Assembly: GCA_946803715.1 (NCBI GenBank)
Contig: CAMPET010000003.1
Span: 344,931-374,133, forward strand
DNA from: Beroe ovata
Taxonomy: Eukaryota > Ctenophora > Nuda > Beroida > Beroidae
Direction of reading: 5' to 3'
DNA: 29,203 bases
Shown here: positions 20,464 to 29,203 of the stretch, one piece after another
How the letters are laid out: each line of letters begins with the position of its first letter
How positions within the stretch are numbered: the stretch's first letter is position 1
Translations under genes and position numbers: made by a program
The notes under the pieces: generated by a model
What the model saw: only the letters and a program-made list of their open reading frames with translations
The model's database searches: none
What the model was told of the DNA's origin: nothing

Positions 20464-21188
20464 GTAAGTGTTATTTGTCATGGTACTGTGGGATGACAAG
20501 TGCAGTGTTTATACTCTCTGTACCTCCCCTAATGTGCACCCTTTTAAAACAGCATTAAGTTCATATATCGCTGGATTTAATTGGAACCATTTTACATTTA
20601 CCGTGATTATATTGGGAAAAATGTAGACCTCAGTCCTCTGTTATCGAAAGCTTGATACATATAAACATGGACTATCCACGATTGATGGGAAAGGGAATCA
20701 AAACTTTGAAGTGGTGAGGACATGTTTGAAATGCATGTTTATTCACATGCTGTTTCAGTTTCATATTGCTGGTAAATTTGTTGTTCATCAAGTTATTAGG
20801 ATATTTTGTGAGGTACATACGGAATCAATGCTACGTACTGTTCCTCGAAATTTTTAACGTTTCATTTCAATGAACCACGCCTAAGCCACCATTCGCTCCT
20901 GTGAAAACTCAATTTTGCATCAACGGTAGCGAAAGTTGCGATGTAACATTATGAACTACTTCAATGTTGAGTTGCTATGATGATTTAAAATTCTTCATCT
21001 TGTCACACAAGTTCGTCTGTTCCCAGTTATTAATTGGGCGCTCTCTGCGTGTCTCTACTTGTCTCCGTCCAATTCTCAGTTAATGCACCTCAGTCAGAAG
21101 TAGTTCTAAGGTAGTAGTTCTGATGTAGTTCTGATGTTGACATCCCAATATCACAACAGTAACAACGTTCAAACTGAAACGAAACGAA
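20464..21188. promoter_or_regulatory. Intron and putative internal promoter
   Basis: No ORF of note. The last 300 bases (about 20870-21190) are richer in CpG than the flanks and precede an ATG exon at 21189. This is compatible with an internal promoter, but no TATA box or defined element can be asserted. Confidence 0.25.
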
Positions 21189-21216
21189 ATGACTGCATTC
21201 GAACTTGCTCAGGGCG
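21189..21216 (+). CDS. Candidate alternative first exon (MTAFELAQG)
   Basis: ATG followed by eight codons and a good donor GGCG|GTATGT, phase 1. An in-frame TGA lies about 50 nt upstream. Joined to the acceptor at 25108 it would give a soluble 196-residue protein. Support is only the phase agreement and splice site, since the exon is very short. Confidence 0.35.
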
Positions 21217-21233
21217 GTATGTATGAAGTAAGA

Positions 21234-21256
21234 ACACACACACACACGCACACAAA
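21234..21256. repeat. Short (CA)n microsatellite
   Basis: CACACACACACACGCACACA tract just after the donor of the exon at 21189. Confidence 0.85.
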
Positions 21257-21863
21257 GTAGATCACAGCGCTGAGATATCCGACTATGTCAGGAATGACAG
21301 GCGCTGTCACCGCGCGGCTACAGCAAATGAGAGAGAGAACGGCCTGTGTGCTAATTGTAGAGTTAGATCACGACTCAAGGATGTTGTAATGCGAGATCTG
21401 GTGATGATTTCGTAGCCAGATGAGTAATATAGAGTGTAAACAGATTTGATGAACTGACACTGAACGTTTTAGCAATGCTCAGATTACCAGAAATGGCATC
21501 TTGGATGACAACCGATTCCTGACACCAGGACTGTGAGGAATTTTAGTCATATAGGGAATGCACAGGGGAGAAAACACACCCGAAAACACACATGCCTTCT
21601 TCACACATATCAAGGGAGAGTCGCTTTTATTGCTGGCAGAGTATCTGTCATCGCGTTTCTAGTGTTGCACTACATTGTATACATGAATATATATACTATG
21701 CTACAGTGTCGTATAACTAGTCGCGTGTGTTGTCATTGTTTTTGTTTTGAATCAAAAAAGACAGTTGTGAATCAAGAAGAGGCGCTTGTCAACAGCAAAG
21801 AAGTCCAGCTGGTCAGAAACACAAGAAGAAAAGAACAGGAATATCAAGCAGGAGTCAGTTGAG

Positions 21864-21918
21864 ATGGGTAACGTCATTCCAACGATGGATCATGCCAGAC
21901 ATTCCCTTGAATCATACG
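21864..21918 (+). CDS. Candidate alternative first exon (MGNVIPTMDHARHSLESY)
   Basis: From ATG 21864 the frame reads MGNVIPTMDHARHSLESY and ends at donor TACG|GTACGT, phase 1, compatible with the acceptor at 25108 (205-residue product). The frame stays open upstream to a TGA near 21768 with a purine-rich, basic reading, so the exon could be longer with a different start. MGNVIP does not meet the usual N-myristoylation pattern because residue 6 is proline. A competing frame (ORF 21533-21862) also reads through this stretch. Confidence 0.35.
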
Positions 21919-24900
21919 GTACGTCCTTATGCACTCGCTGGATATGAGTCTAGGGAAGCTTTGCTTGTGTATGAGTTACGAGGAAGTGCTTCCAAATCGA
22001 GGTTTGGTGTTAGCTTATACTCCGTCGGAGGAGTTTTAATGGTAACTGTGTGTTCGTTACAGCGGTTGTCAAGAAGCATTATCTTCGGAGGTTTGGAGTC
22101 ATAAAATAGCTTCAGTTTTGGCTTCATGATGTCTTTTTGTTGAAAGGAGCATCATTTGTTATACTCCATGACAAAAGTTTTCTATTCATTCCATCACCAA
22201 TCACCATTTCACTGCCCTTTGACGCACTTTATTTCAACTGTAGCATCATGTTAAACTCTTTTCCCTTCCACTTACGTTATAATTTAAATAATAGTCTCGT
22301 ACATCGACCCAAACGTAGATTTGATTTTCACTAATATACATCCGTTTGCCCTAGACAGCAGCAAATAGTGCGGAAGTGCTGGCATTCACTAGTGCTGATA
22401 ATTAATTTAGTTATAATAATTAGCTAATAGAGTAATTACAGAAGCAATTAGCTGTGGCCAACGCGCGTAGGCCGTGTGTCTGCAGCTGCAGTATAGAAAT
22501 GTCTGTGTTTTAACATCGCCGGTGCGGGTATTTGAATTTTGGGAGTTTTAAACCCTGTTAGGTTTGCCTCGTGTTGTGAACCATTATATGTCAATATGCA
22601 CGGTTGTATAACTTCATTTATCTTTGTATATTTATGCATGTTGGTTTGTTTGTATGTTTGTTGTGGCCGAATGAATATTATGGCAATCTCCTGTGTTGCT
22701 GTCCGGAAGACAGGAGATATTTGATTACACATTGACACATGTGTCAAAACAATATCTGTATAACCTTCCCCAGTCTCCCCTCTGTCTTTCCTTTCGTACA
22801 AATCACTGTACTCTGAACACTCGACTTCTATATGATACACTATCGTTCAGCGACAAGCACTGTTACGAATATTTTTGAGATAATGAGATAGAACATACTT
22901 TCCCTCGCTCTTTTTGAATCATGTCTTTAGCCCAAAGTATCATAAATCATTCGTTTCTCTCTTTCTCAGCTCAGTACAAGTTACAATCGGTTACTCCGTG
23001 TTTTTGCTGTAGGACACTGTTATGGCCTTGGGGAATCATTGTATTCTCTTGTTTTAATTACTAAAAAGTTGATAATCAGAGGCAGATATATGTTATGTAC
23101 ATTTACCAAACGCTCATGATTCAGTTCAGTGATGTGGCGGCCGACGTGTTGAGAAGTGGGCATCGGTTCTCGACTGACACCTCATATTTGCTTTGTTCTA
23201 TGTTGATTGCTGGGGTATATTTTGTGAATTATCATCAGTCTATATGACATCACCTCTTGTCATGAAACACTATGTTGTAACGTGACATTGTACATTGTAC
23301 ACCTAACGCAGCAAGGGTCTATTCAATTACCTATTCGATTTCTCTTGAATATTATGTTGACTAAGTCATGGACTCTATAATAGTCTTCAAGGGCTTGATT
23401 TGTCAAGATTTTCTGTATACATAAGAATAGTTTTGTTCCATCAAAGATAGGCTATTTGTAAATTTTAAAAGTAAGAAACAGCGTTGACCATTCGTTTTCA
23501 AAAATTTTTATTTGTCTTTTGCGATTTTACTCTTGACATAAAAATTCACCCAATTCTCTGCATTTTTTACCTTCCCTCATTTGAGTATAAGGTCGTGAGT
23601 GGTACTAATCTCAAACTATGAGGGAAGGTAGAGACAATGGCCGCCTTTCATAACGGGTTTGTGAGATAGGTAGTGACGACAAATAAATCATTGCTAACTG
23701 CCTGAGTTAATAGGCTCTAGTCTGATATTTTATTCTAAATGCTTGTTTTATGGGTTTCTATCGGTTCTGTACTCATTTGCTCACTGGGTCGACTAACAAC
23801 TCTTCATATGATAATCTGAGATGTTTATGACAAAGACTTAGTTATTTCAATATTAGGGAACTTGACAATTGCGACATCCCTATCCATGCATCTGTATCCA
23901 TAAAGCCATAAGATTTGTGGCTCGCTATACCTTACCGAGTCACATAACACATATCCGCTGTTGTGATCATTACCTAATGATCCGTACCTATCGGGCATCA
24001 GCTTGTAGTTTAAGTGCCTGTTGTAAATCAGAATTATTTTATCACATTTCACGATAATTGGATAGTTGATATCGCCCCGTATGTTTCATTGTTTCGCTGT
24101 CTAGTGTCTATATTTAGCTTAGTCAATTTCCATAATCTCTGTGATTTCGCCTGCCGTAATTATAATCGTCTCCTGGCAATTGATAGTGTTAGATAATTAT
24201 CGTGATTAACTGTAATCAACGCATAGCCCTGATCTCCGCTCTAAGCACGAATTGTCACAGACATTTTCCTTGGTTCTCTTTCTTCTTCCATCATCCTGCT
24301 TGTTAAAAGCCTGGCGACTCTCCATTGTCCAACATGCCTTCCAGCATTTCCCTGTTATTGATGTTCAGAAACATTTCTCCACTACAATGTTTTCCTTCTC
24401 ATGCTAATTCCGGATTCGGATGATATTCCCTTCTTGAACAAGTGACGAAACTTACTGAATCACCTACTATCTTTCTTCTACACTTTGTTACAGCTATACA
24501 GTATTAATACGTTGGTCCTCTTTTAAGATCGCCCACTGAAAGAGCACATCCACACTATGTTGGTTTCCAGGTCTCGTGTCTATGTCACGTTATCCAGAGT
24601 AGGATCACGTGGTATGATGATTGCGTTTTTGGAAATGTCACATTTAATAACTCCTGTTCCTTGTATTAATAACAACCCTCCATAATGTAAACTCCTTCAT
24701 AATTACTTTACCTACGATCACCAGTGCCCTCCTGATTTTATCTCTGCAACGTCGTCTTCCCTTTGGACCTCTGCGAGTTGCTTTGCGTGTACATTTTGTA
24801 TTTACTCTACGGTTAACTGCAGTAAGGCTATGAGGGCTTCAGTTTCAAAAGCTTTAGGTTAAAGGCATGATTGTTCTGATGTTGCCTACTGCAGCATAGA

Positions 24901-25108
24901 TAAGTTTGAATGAAATTCGAAATTTCAGCATATTATGCAATATTTATTGCCAATTGATCAAAACCATCTCTGATTTTATTTTATTCGCCATTTACTTGTT
25001 TCATCATTTATTCGTTTTGGCCCAATGTTGTTGATAGAGCAAATCGTCATTCTCCATCATTGACGATTGCTTATCTTGATACTATTCCACCTCTTACATG
25101 GTAGGTAG
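21919..25108. other. Long intron or intergenic region, no gene supported
   Basis: About 3.2 kb without a convincing gene. Two minus-strand ORFs (22448-22840, 130 codons; 23825-24052, 75 codons) are open but show no motif or splice context. No further phase-1 exon with good sites was found. The region would be intron in the inferred plus-strand gene. Confidence 0.45.
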
Positions 25109-25671
25109 CACTGCAAGACAAGATAGGCAAGTACAAGAAGTCAGGAGGTGGGCGTGGCCGGGTGGATAACCTCCTCTCTAAATTATGCTGTGGAGCCCAC
25201 TTCCCGCCATCTGATGACCCTCCCGAAGATAAGTTGTGTTTTGCTCTGACTCATGACGTCACGCTTGTTTCTGGTGACGTAACCATGACAACAGCTGGGG
25301 ATATCACGTGTTCTAGTACACCTCTGAAGGATGGCTACATGCGGCTGGGAAATGGAGAGGGGAGTAATTCTCCGTGCAGTAGTGTGGTAGCTGGGAACAA
25401 CGCAGAGAAGAGAGTCGAGTTTGTTGATGCTGTAGATAGTCAATCAATCAGTGGTGACTCTGCTGATTTGCTCGTGGAGAGTGTTGAGGTAAACGAGGTT
25501 GCATCATATTGTGTGATGGAGCCTGGTAATGGACATTTACCATTCTCTAAGGAGGGTGGAGTGGCTTGTGGAGGGAATCTTCTTGAGGATACTCTCAGAG
25601 AACTGCCTCTCTCAGGTGAAGTGAAGGAGGGAATCAGAGGTCTTTTCCGTGTACCAATGAAATTGGAGTAA
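25109..25671 (+). CDS. Long 3' coding exon of a plus-strand gene, family unknown
   Basis: About 187 codons open from the acceptor (GGTAGGTAG|CA, AG at 25107-25108; an alternative at GCAAG|AC enters in the same phase) to TAA at 25669-25671. The reading begins LQDKIGKYKKSGGGRGRVDN, a basic glycine-rich segment, then LLSKLCCG, a vicinal cysteine pair that could be palmitoylated. The remaining 150 residues are acidic, Ser/Gly/Val-rich and probably disordered. There is no Pfam-like domain I recognise. Base composition is more GC-rich than the flanks and codon use is protein-like. It needs one carried-in base, which exons ending at 20463, 21216 and 21918 all supply. AATAAA at 25969 supports this as the last exon. 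Confidence 0.7.
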
Positions 25672-25968
25672 CTTCGAATGTTGGCGAGCTTTGCATCATC
25701 GCTCTATGACTGCAGTTATTGATGTACACTCTGCTCATAATATGTCTTCATCACCAGAAACACTGCATTATCTCGAGCCGTAGCAACGCTTCGCAACGAC
25801 TGTGTGTGTCGTGTGTTTGAATGGTATGCTCAATACTGATAATCCCATGTGTTGAGATGTACAAATTGCCTGGAAGGTATATTCCCACACTCAAACAGCT
25901 CCGTGAGCTTCGTTAGTAGCTGAGGTTAAGTACTGCTGGAGTCTAAACTACTGCATAAATGAATGAGA

Positions 25969-25974
25969 AATAAA
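25969..25974 (+). terminator. AATAAA polyadenylation signal
   Basis: Canonical hexamer 298 nt after the TAA of the exon at 25109-25671, in AT-rich sequence. It gives a 3' UTR of about 320 nt. Confidence 0.55.
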
Positions 25975-26299
25975 GTAAATTACGGATGTGTTGTGGTATT
26001 TCAAAATGTATCGAGTACTCTATAGCCAAATAAGAAGTAGCTATAACTGATAAGCACAAAACAGCTATATCATTTTAAGGATATTAAGTAAGGTTCCTGC
26101 AACATGAATTCATATTTCCCCATATAACCACGATTCATGTCGCTCCTGCTGTGAGATATTAAGGGGACAAAGTGTCCTCCCCTCAAGATGCCCTCTGAGT
26201 GTATGAGCAAGGATAGGGAAATACTTATACCCCTCTCTCAACTTCCTACTGTAGTGATACTAAGACTCATGGTAATCATCATATTGTGTGCAACGGAGA

Positions 26300-26307
26300 G
26301 TGATTGT

Positions 26308-26343
<36 letters not shown>

Positions 26344-26366
26344 NGTCTGTGTGTGTGTGTGTGCGT
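26300..26366. repeat. (TG)n microsatellite with N
   Basis: Long TG run with a single N at 26344. Cys/Val-rich ORFs across it on both strands are artefacts. Confidence 0.95.
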
Positions 26367-26567
26367 CGCGTTGTGTGGCAATGACTTACTAAATCTAACA
26401 CGACTCGAGATGCTAAATCTACTCCGGGATATGTTATCCAGTGACACGCCGTGATGTCCGGTGTCTCTGTGTGCACGTGGAAATGTATGACCATTCACAA
26501 ATGTAGTTAGTGAGAAGCATCCAATCAACAGTAGTCATTAAACCAAGATTGGAGTAACGGTAAGCAC

Positions 26568-26579
26568 GTAGGTACCTAC
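26568..26579. repeat. 12-bp palindrome GTAGGTACCTAC, second copy
   Basis: Identical to 11771-11782. It lies just after GTAACG|GTAAGC, a donor-like sequence at about 26560. Confidence 0.7.
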
Positions 26580-26831
26580 TATAGGTTGACGTTTTCTGCA
26601 CAACGCGCATAGTATGTCACCCGATATCGAAAATTCTTGAAGGACTTGATGACTCAAGTGAGAAGAGAGGAGAGAGAAATTTTGACAAGTCTCTTCGACA
26701 CAAAACTGTTAAAATCAATAACTTTGTGACGAATATTATATTTCCATGTGCAATATGCACTAATTCTTGAATATTTCATAAGGGTGAATATTCTCTAATA
26801 GATGAAGCATACATTATGTAGTACAGTCTGA

Positions 26832-27074
26832 CTAGTGAAGTCTCCCATCATCTTTGACAACTGAAATACATAAATGATCTATCTGTGTAGCGAAATACTC
26901 AGCGACTTCTCTTGATCTTGACACGGGATACGTCGCAGAAAAAAGAGTAATTTCCTGCATTTCAACAGAATGTGCAAGGTGACACATCACTGCTGTAAAT
27001 CCTAGCTGTGATTTCTCCTCGAGATACATATTTTCCCAACTAAAGCCATGTATCTCGGGTTGTTGTGGTGTGTG
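26832..27074 (-). CDS. Unidentified minus-strand ORF or exon
   Basis: Open for 81 codons from just after an in-frame TAG to TAG at 26832. The first ATG is at 27029, giving 65 aa. The reading (for example SATYPVSRSREVAEYFATQI) has balanced composition and no low complexity, unlike nearby random ORFs, but no domain or strong splice site was recognised. It is head-to-head with the plus ORF at 27048, so at most one of the two is likely in full. Confidence 0.2.
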   Translation of the reverse strand, partial: HTPQQPEIHGFSWENMYLEEKSQLGFTAVMCHLAHSVEMQEITLFSATYPVSRSREVAEYFATQIDHLCISVVKDDGRLH

Positions 27075-27446
27075 CTACTTAGATCGTCTTCTCTTGCTTC
27101 GCCTCTGTTAACACTGTTACCACACTGTTACCACTCAGTGAAACTGTTACCAGTTGACACTGATGAGTGGTTAACTATTGACAATTCACAATATTACCAC
27201 ATAACAATGAAACGGTTCTTATTTATTTTCCTCTCCCATTCAGTTAAATTTCTCTCTGAAATATTTAACTACTTGTGTGCCTCAGCAGTCGACCCTGATC
27301 AAAATTGGATGACTAATAGAGATAGCAAAATGTTCAAATCTGCTTTCATGAAAGCTAGAAAAGGTGTAGTAATTTTTGCTACTCTGCACATAACTAAAGA
27401 AAAATATGATAGAAAATACTCAAAAAACAAAATGAAGAAATTTTGA
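27048..27446 (+). CDS. Unidentified plus-strand ORF, possibly a terminal exon from 27242
   Basis: 132 codons. The first half is built partly from ACTGTTACC repeats and is doubtful. The second half follows an excellent acceptor, TTATTTTCCTCTCCCATTCAG (ends 27241). It reads KFLSEIFNYLCASAVDPDQN and continues to a lysine-rich end (KNKMKKF, stop). It may be the last exon of a gene whose upstream exons are not visible. No family recognised and no AATAAA nearby. Confidence 0.2.
   Translation: MYLGLLWCVLLRSSSLASPLLTLLPHCYHSVKLLPVDTDEWLTIDNSQYYHITMKRFLFIFLSHSVKFLSEIFNYLCASAVDPDQNWMTNRDSKMFKSAFMKARKGVVIFATLHITKEKYDRKYSKNKMKKF
27127..27180. repeat. Imperfect inverted repeat with ACTGTTACC minirepeats
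   Basis: GTTACCACTCAGTG and CACTGATGAGTGGTTAAC are near reverse complements, with a 2-nt and a 1-nt indel. The DNA between and before them carries three ACTGTTACC units (from about 27113). Confidence 0.6.
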
Positions 27447-28110
27447 CGCATAGCGATACGCTGGCCCATGTGAATTACGATATGACCCGTGATTACAGTA
27501 ACAGTACCTATAGTAACAGAGTACTGTATGGGTGCATTATGCATCACGTGACTTGTATTGTTGTCAGGTTCAGTATTATGTTACAACCATCTCGCACTCT
27601 ACTGTCACTTATGTGTGTGTTAGTGTGTGTGTCTTTGTTGGAGGAGTCGTGTTAATTTACTCCGATAGATGCATAGAGTCTCGCCTAGTATTTTGATCCA
27701 TGAGGTTTGTTCACTGTTGATTTTACCTCACCGCACTAAATGTGGTACACTTTATTGTGATATAATATATCTGCTACAATATTTCACTATTTCCACTGCT
27801 AGATCTGTACAACTGTATTTGGTTCTGACAACGTCTCTAGCTATCTCAAATCTGAGAGTCGCTATATTTCCCGCCATTCAAACATGTGCCAGCACTTAAA
27901 GTGTAGAATCACCAGTTTATTGTAGGGTAATGACATGATATAGATATTGCATTACTATAACCGTGAGATGTATAATTGTACTTGTGGCTCCTAGTGAGTT
28001 AGCTGTAAATTGGGGGGGTGGTATTGAGTGCTGTTCTGGAACAATCGTTATGATACCGTGTTAAACAGGTATGGATCTCATCTTGGTGGAAGTCTTAATA
28101 TCCTACTTGG
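27447..28110. other. No gene recognised
   Basis: AT-rich; short ORFs only (27443-27655, 27669-27899), no motif or splice support. Confidence 0.5.
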
Positions 28111-28114
28111 ATCT

Positions 28115-28225
28115 CAATTTTGAATGTGTTTGTGTGATCGTTTGTGTGTGTGTTTGTGTGTGTGTATGTGTGTGTGTATGTTTGTGTATGTTTGAGGGAT
28201 AGAGAGAGAGTGTGTGTGTATTATA
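28115..28225. repeat. (TG)n/(GA)n compound microsatellite
   Basis: Interrupted TGTGTTTG and TGTATG units, then GAGAGAGAG and TGTGTGTG. Confidence 0.9.
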
Positions 28226-28314
28226 TTATAACAATGTCTATCATAACTTATACGTGTGGGCACTCTACTGGCATTTAACATTCACCTTGTACGCTGGTAT
28301 GCATTGGTAACAAG

Positions 28315-28363
28315 TCTCTTGTTATATATCAACTCTCTTGTTATATATCAACTCTTGATATAT
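28315..28363. repeat. 19-bp tandem repeat, 2.5 copies
   Basis: TCTCTTGTTATATATCAAC at 28315-28333 is repeated exactly at 28334-28352. A degenerate third partial copy, TCTTGATATAT, follows. Confidence 0.9.
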
Positions 28364-28397
28364 TTATATCATCTTGATTTGGCACGTTTATCTTTAT

Positions 28398-28424
28398 TAT
28401 AATAATAATAACGATAAAATAAGG
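28398..28424. repeat. (ATA)n-rich microsatellite
   Basis: TTATAATAATAATAACGATAAAATAA, a short TAA-type repeat. Confidence 0.7.
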
Positions 28425-28551
28425 TGGGTTATACACAGTAACGAGGAAACATAAAATGTCCTCCTATGCTCAACTGTGTGAAATAATTTAAAACTGGTCA
28501 TCACTTGAAAAATTCTTAGCAAAAGCTGTTCAAAAATTGTAATACCATGAC

Positions 28552-28618
28552 ATGACATTTATAAGTGATGTTCATGAAGTCAAAAATGATTGTATGAGCA
28601 AGGGGGTAAGTATGTGGG
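28552..28618 (+). CDS. Tentative first coding exon upstream of 28955
   Basis: ATG at 28552 reads MTFISDVHEVKNDCMSKG, followed by stacked donors GTAAGTATG at 28606 and 28619 and GTAAGTGG at 28629. The middle donor leaves phase 1 and would join in frame to the exon at 28955. The support is only splice phase. Confidence 0.2.
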
Positions 28619-28954
28619 GTAAGTATGTGTAAGTGGGGGAAGTAGACGAAATACATTGATTCACGTATAAAGTATCTTATTCGATCCTACATGTTGTAAG
28701 TAGTGAATCATATACCCTAGTTTCAAATTAAAGTCCACTGTACAACATTAGGAATCATAGACGTAAACTATCATCTTATCACGAGCGTGTTAGAATGTGT
28801 ATGAATGTGTAGTGTACTCCGTACTGTCGATATGTGATGACATGCGCAATTGCTTCAACACAGCTAACATTCCAATACGTACATATTGCACAGTTGTAGC
28901 TTCTTGTACGTGTGCTCAGAATATTTCAGAATATTAACTTGTGTTTCATTTCAG

Positions 28955-29022
28955 TGTTTGACAAGGATATAGACAACAATTTGCTCACAAAGATCTCATC
29001 GTCAGAATTAACGCCGTACATC
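28955..29022 (+). CDS. Internal coding exon of an unidentified plus-strand gene
   Basis: 68 nt between a strong acceptor, ACTTGTGTTTCATTTCAG, and a strong donor, ATC|GTGAGT. Only one frame is open: (x)FDKDIDNNLLTKISSSELTP then YI, entering with one carried base and leaving in phase 0. DKDIDNNL recalls the first half of an EF-hand loop, but the twelfth position is Ile instead of Glu or Asp, so calcium binding is not claimed. The gene continues beyond the window. Confidence 0.5.
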
Positions 29023-29159
29023 GTGAGTATTAGATAGTTTGTATTGTTTACTTACTTCCGTCAGTACTTAGTGTGTGTAAAATACAGTACAAAATGTGCA
29101 CTAAGTTCACTTGACAAGGAACTTGCATGACACAATCTATCCTTACTAGGGGGTCTCTG

Positions 29160-29203
29160 GATATGAAGTTGTGTGTGTGTGTGGCTGTGTGTGTGTGTGT
29201 GTG
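29160..29203. repeat. (TG)n microsatellite at window end
   Basis: GTGTGTGTGTGTGG then more TG units, cut by the window edge. Confidence 0.9.

Noticed and set aside
22448-22840. 130-codon minus ORF
   Set aside because: No motif, no splice or start context, overlapped by equally open plus-strand frames.
23825-24052. 75-codon minus ORF with protein-like composition
   Set aside because: Isolated, no recognisable domain or splice context; not enough to call.
26188-26528. ORFs across the TG repeat, including an LRR-like NLTRLEMLNLLRDMLSS reading (plus)
   Set aside because: The frame is joined to microsatellite sequence, there is no splice acceptor before the LRR-like part, and a single 20-residue repeat ends at once in a stop; probably chance.
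1-29203. CRISPR arrays, tRNA or rRNA genes, bacterial operon elements
   Set aside because: No spaced direct repeats of CRISPR type, no tRNA A/B-box pair with cloverleaf, no rRNA-like segment; this is eukaryotic nuclear DNA.

Overview
The window is nuclear DNA from a non-chordate animal, or possibly a close unicellular relative. Its genes are eukaryotic, some with clear GT-AG introns. It is AT-rich, full of CA/TG microsatellites, and carries diverged repeats and a probable retroelement scrap. One gene (GPC1-type glycerophosphocholine acyltransferase) belongs to a family known from fungi, plants and other eukaryotes but reported absent from chordates. The presence of CABIN1 and ERLEC1 fits an animal. 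I cannot name the phylum.

The best-supported part is a minus-strand, head-to-tail block at about 3.3-15.9 kb. In transcription order it holds: a DPH4/DNAJC24-type diphthamide J-protein; ERLEC1, an ER lectin with two MRH domains; GPC1, a multi-pass acyltransferase; and CABIN1, the HIRA-complex TPR protein (2407 aa as spliced). These genes are strikingly intron-poor. CABIN1 has one 7.2-kb exon plus a 15-residue starter exon recovered here by splice-site reading, and ERLEC1 and GPC1 are single ORFs. The DPH4 stop codon overlaps the preferred ERLEC1 start by 11 nt, which suggests shared or dicistronic transcription. The products act in unrelated processes (translation-factor modification, ER quality control, phospholipid remodelling, chromatin assembly), so I see no common pathway.

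From about 16.2 to 18.9 kb is a repeat island. It holds a 466-bp-period tandem duplication with CG-rich alternating tracts, a candidate element with 30-bp terminal inverted repeats, two copies of a 389-bp-period repeat with GGGGCTG/CCCC cores, and a short ORF resembling a BEL/Pao-type gag-protease junction that also folds into four consecutive hairpins.

From 19.5 to 26 kb on the plus strand I infer a spliced gene of unknown family. It has one long 3' coding exon (25109-25671, followed by AATAAA), an upstream pair of exons that would add a membrane segment, and two internal ATG exons. All three donors are phase 1 and all fit the same acceptor, so alternative first exons giving membrane and soluble forms are plausible.

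The flanks (0-3 kb and 26-29 kb) are mostly microsatellite and unannotated DNA. They hold candidate terminal exons at 1668-2038 (plus) and a clear internal exon at 28955-29022 (plus). Three single Ns each sit inside a simple repeat, so repeat lengths there are unreliable.
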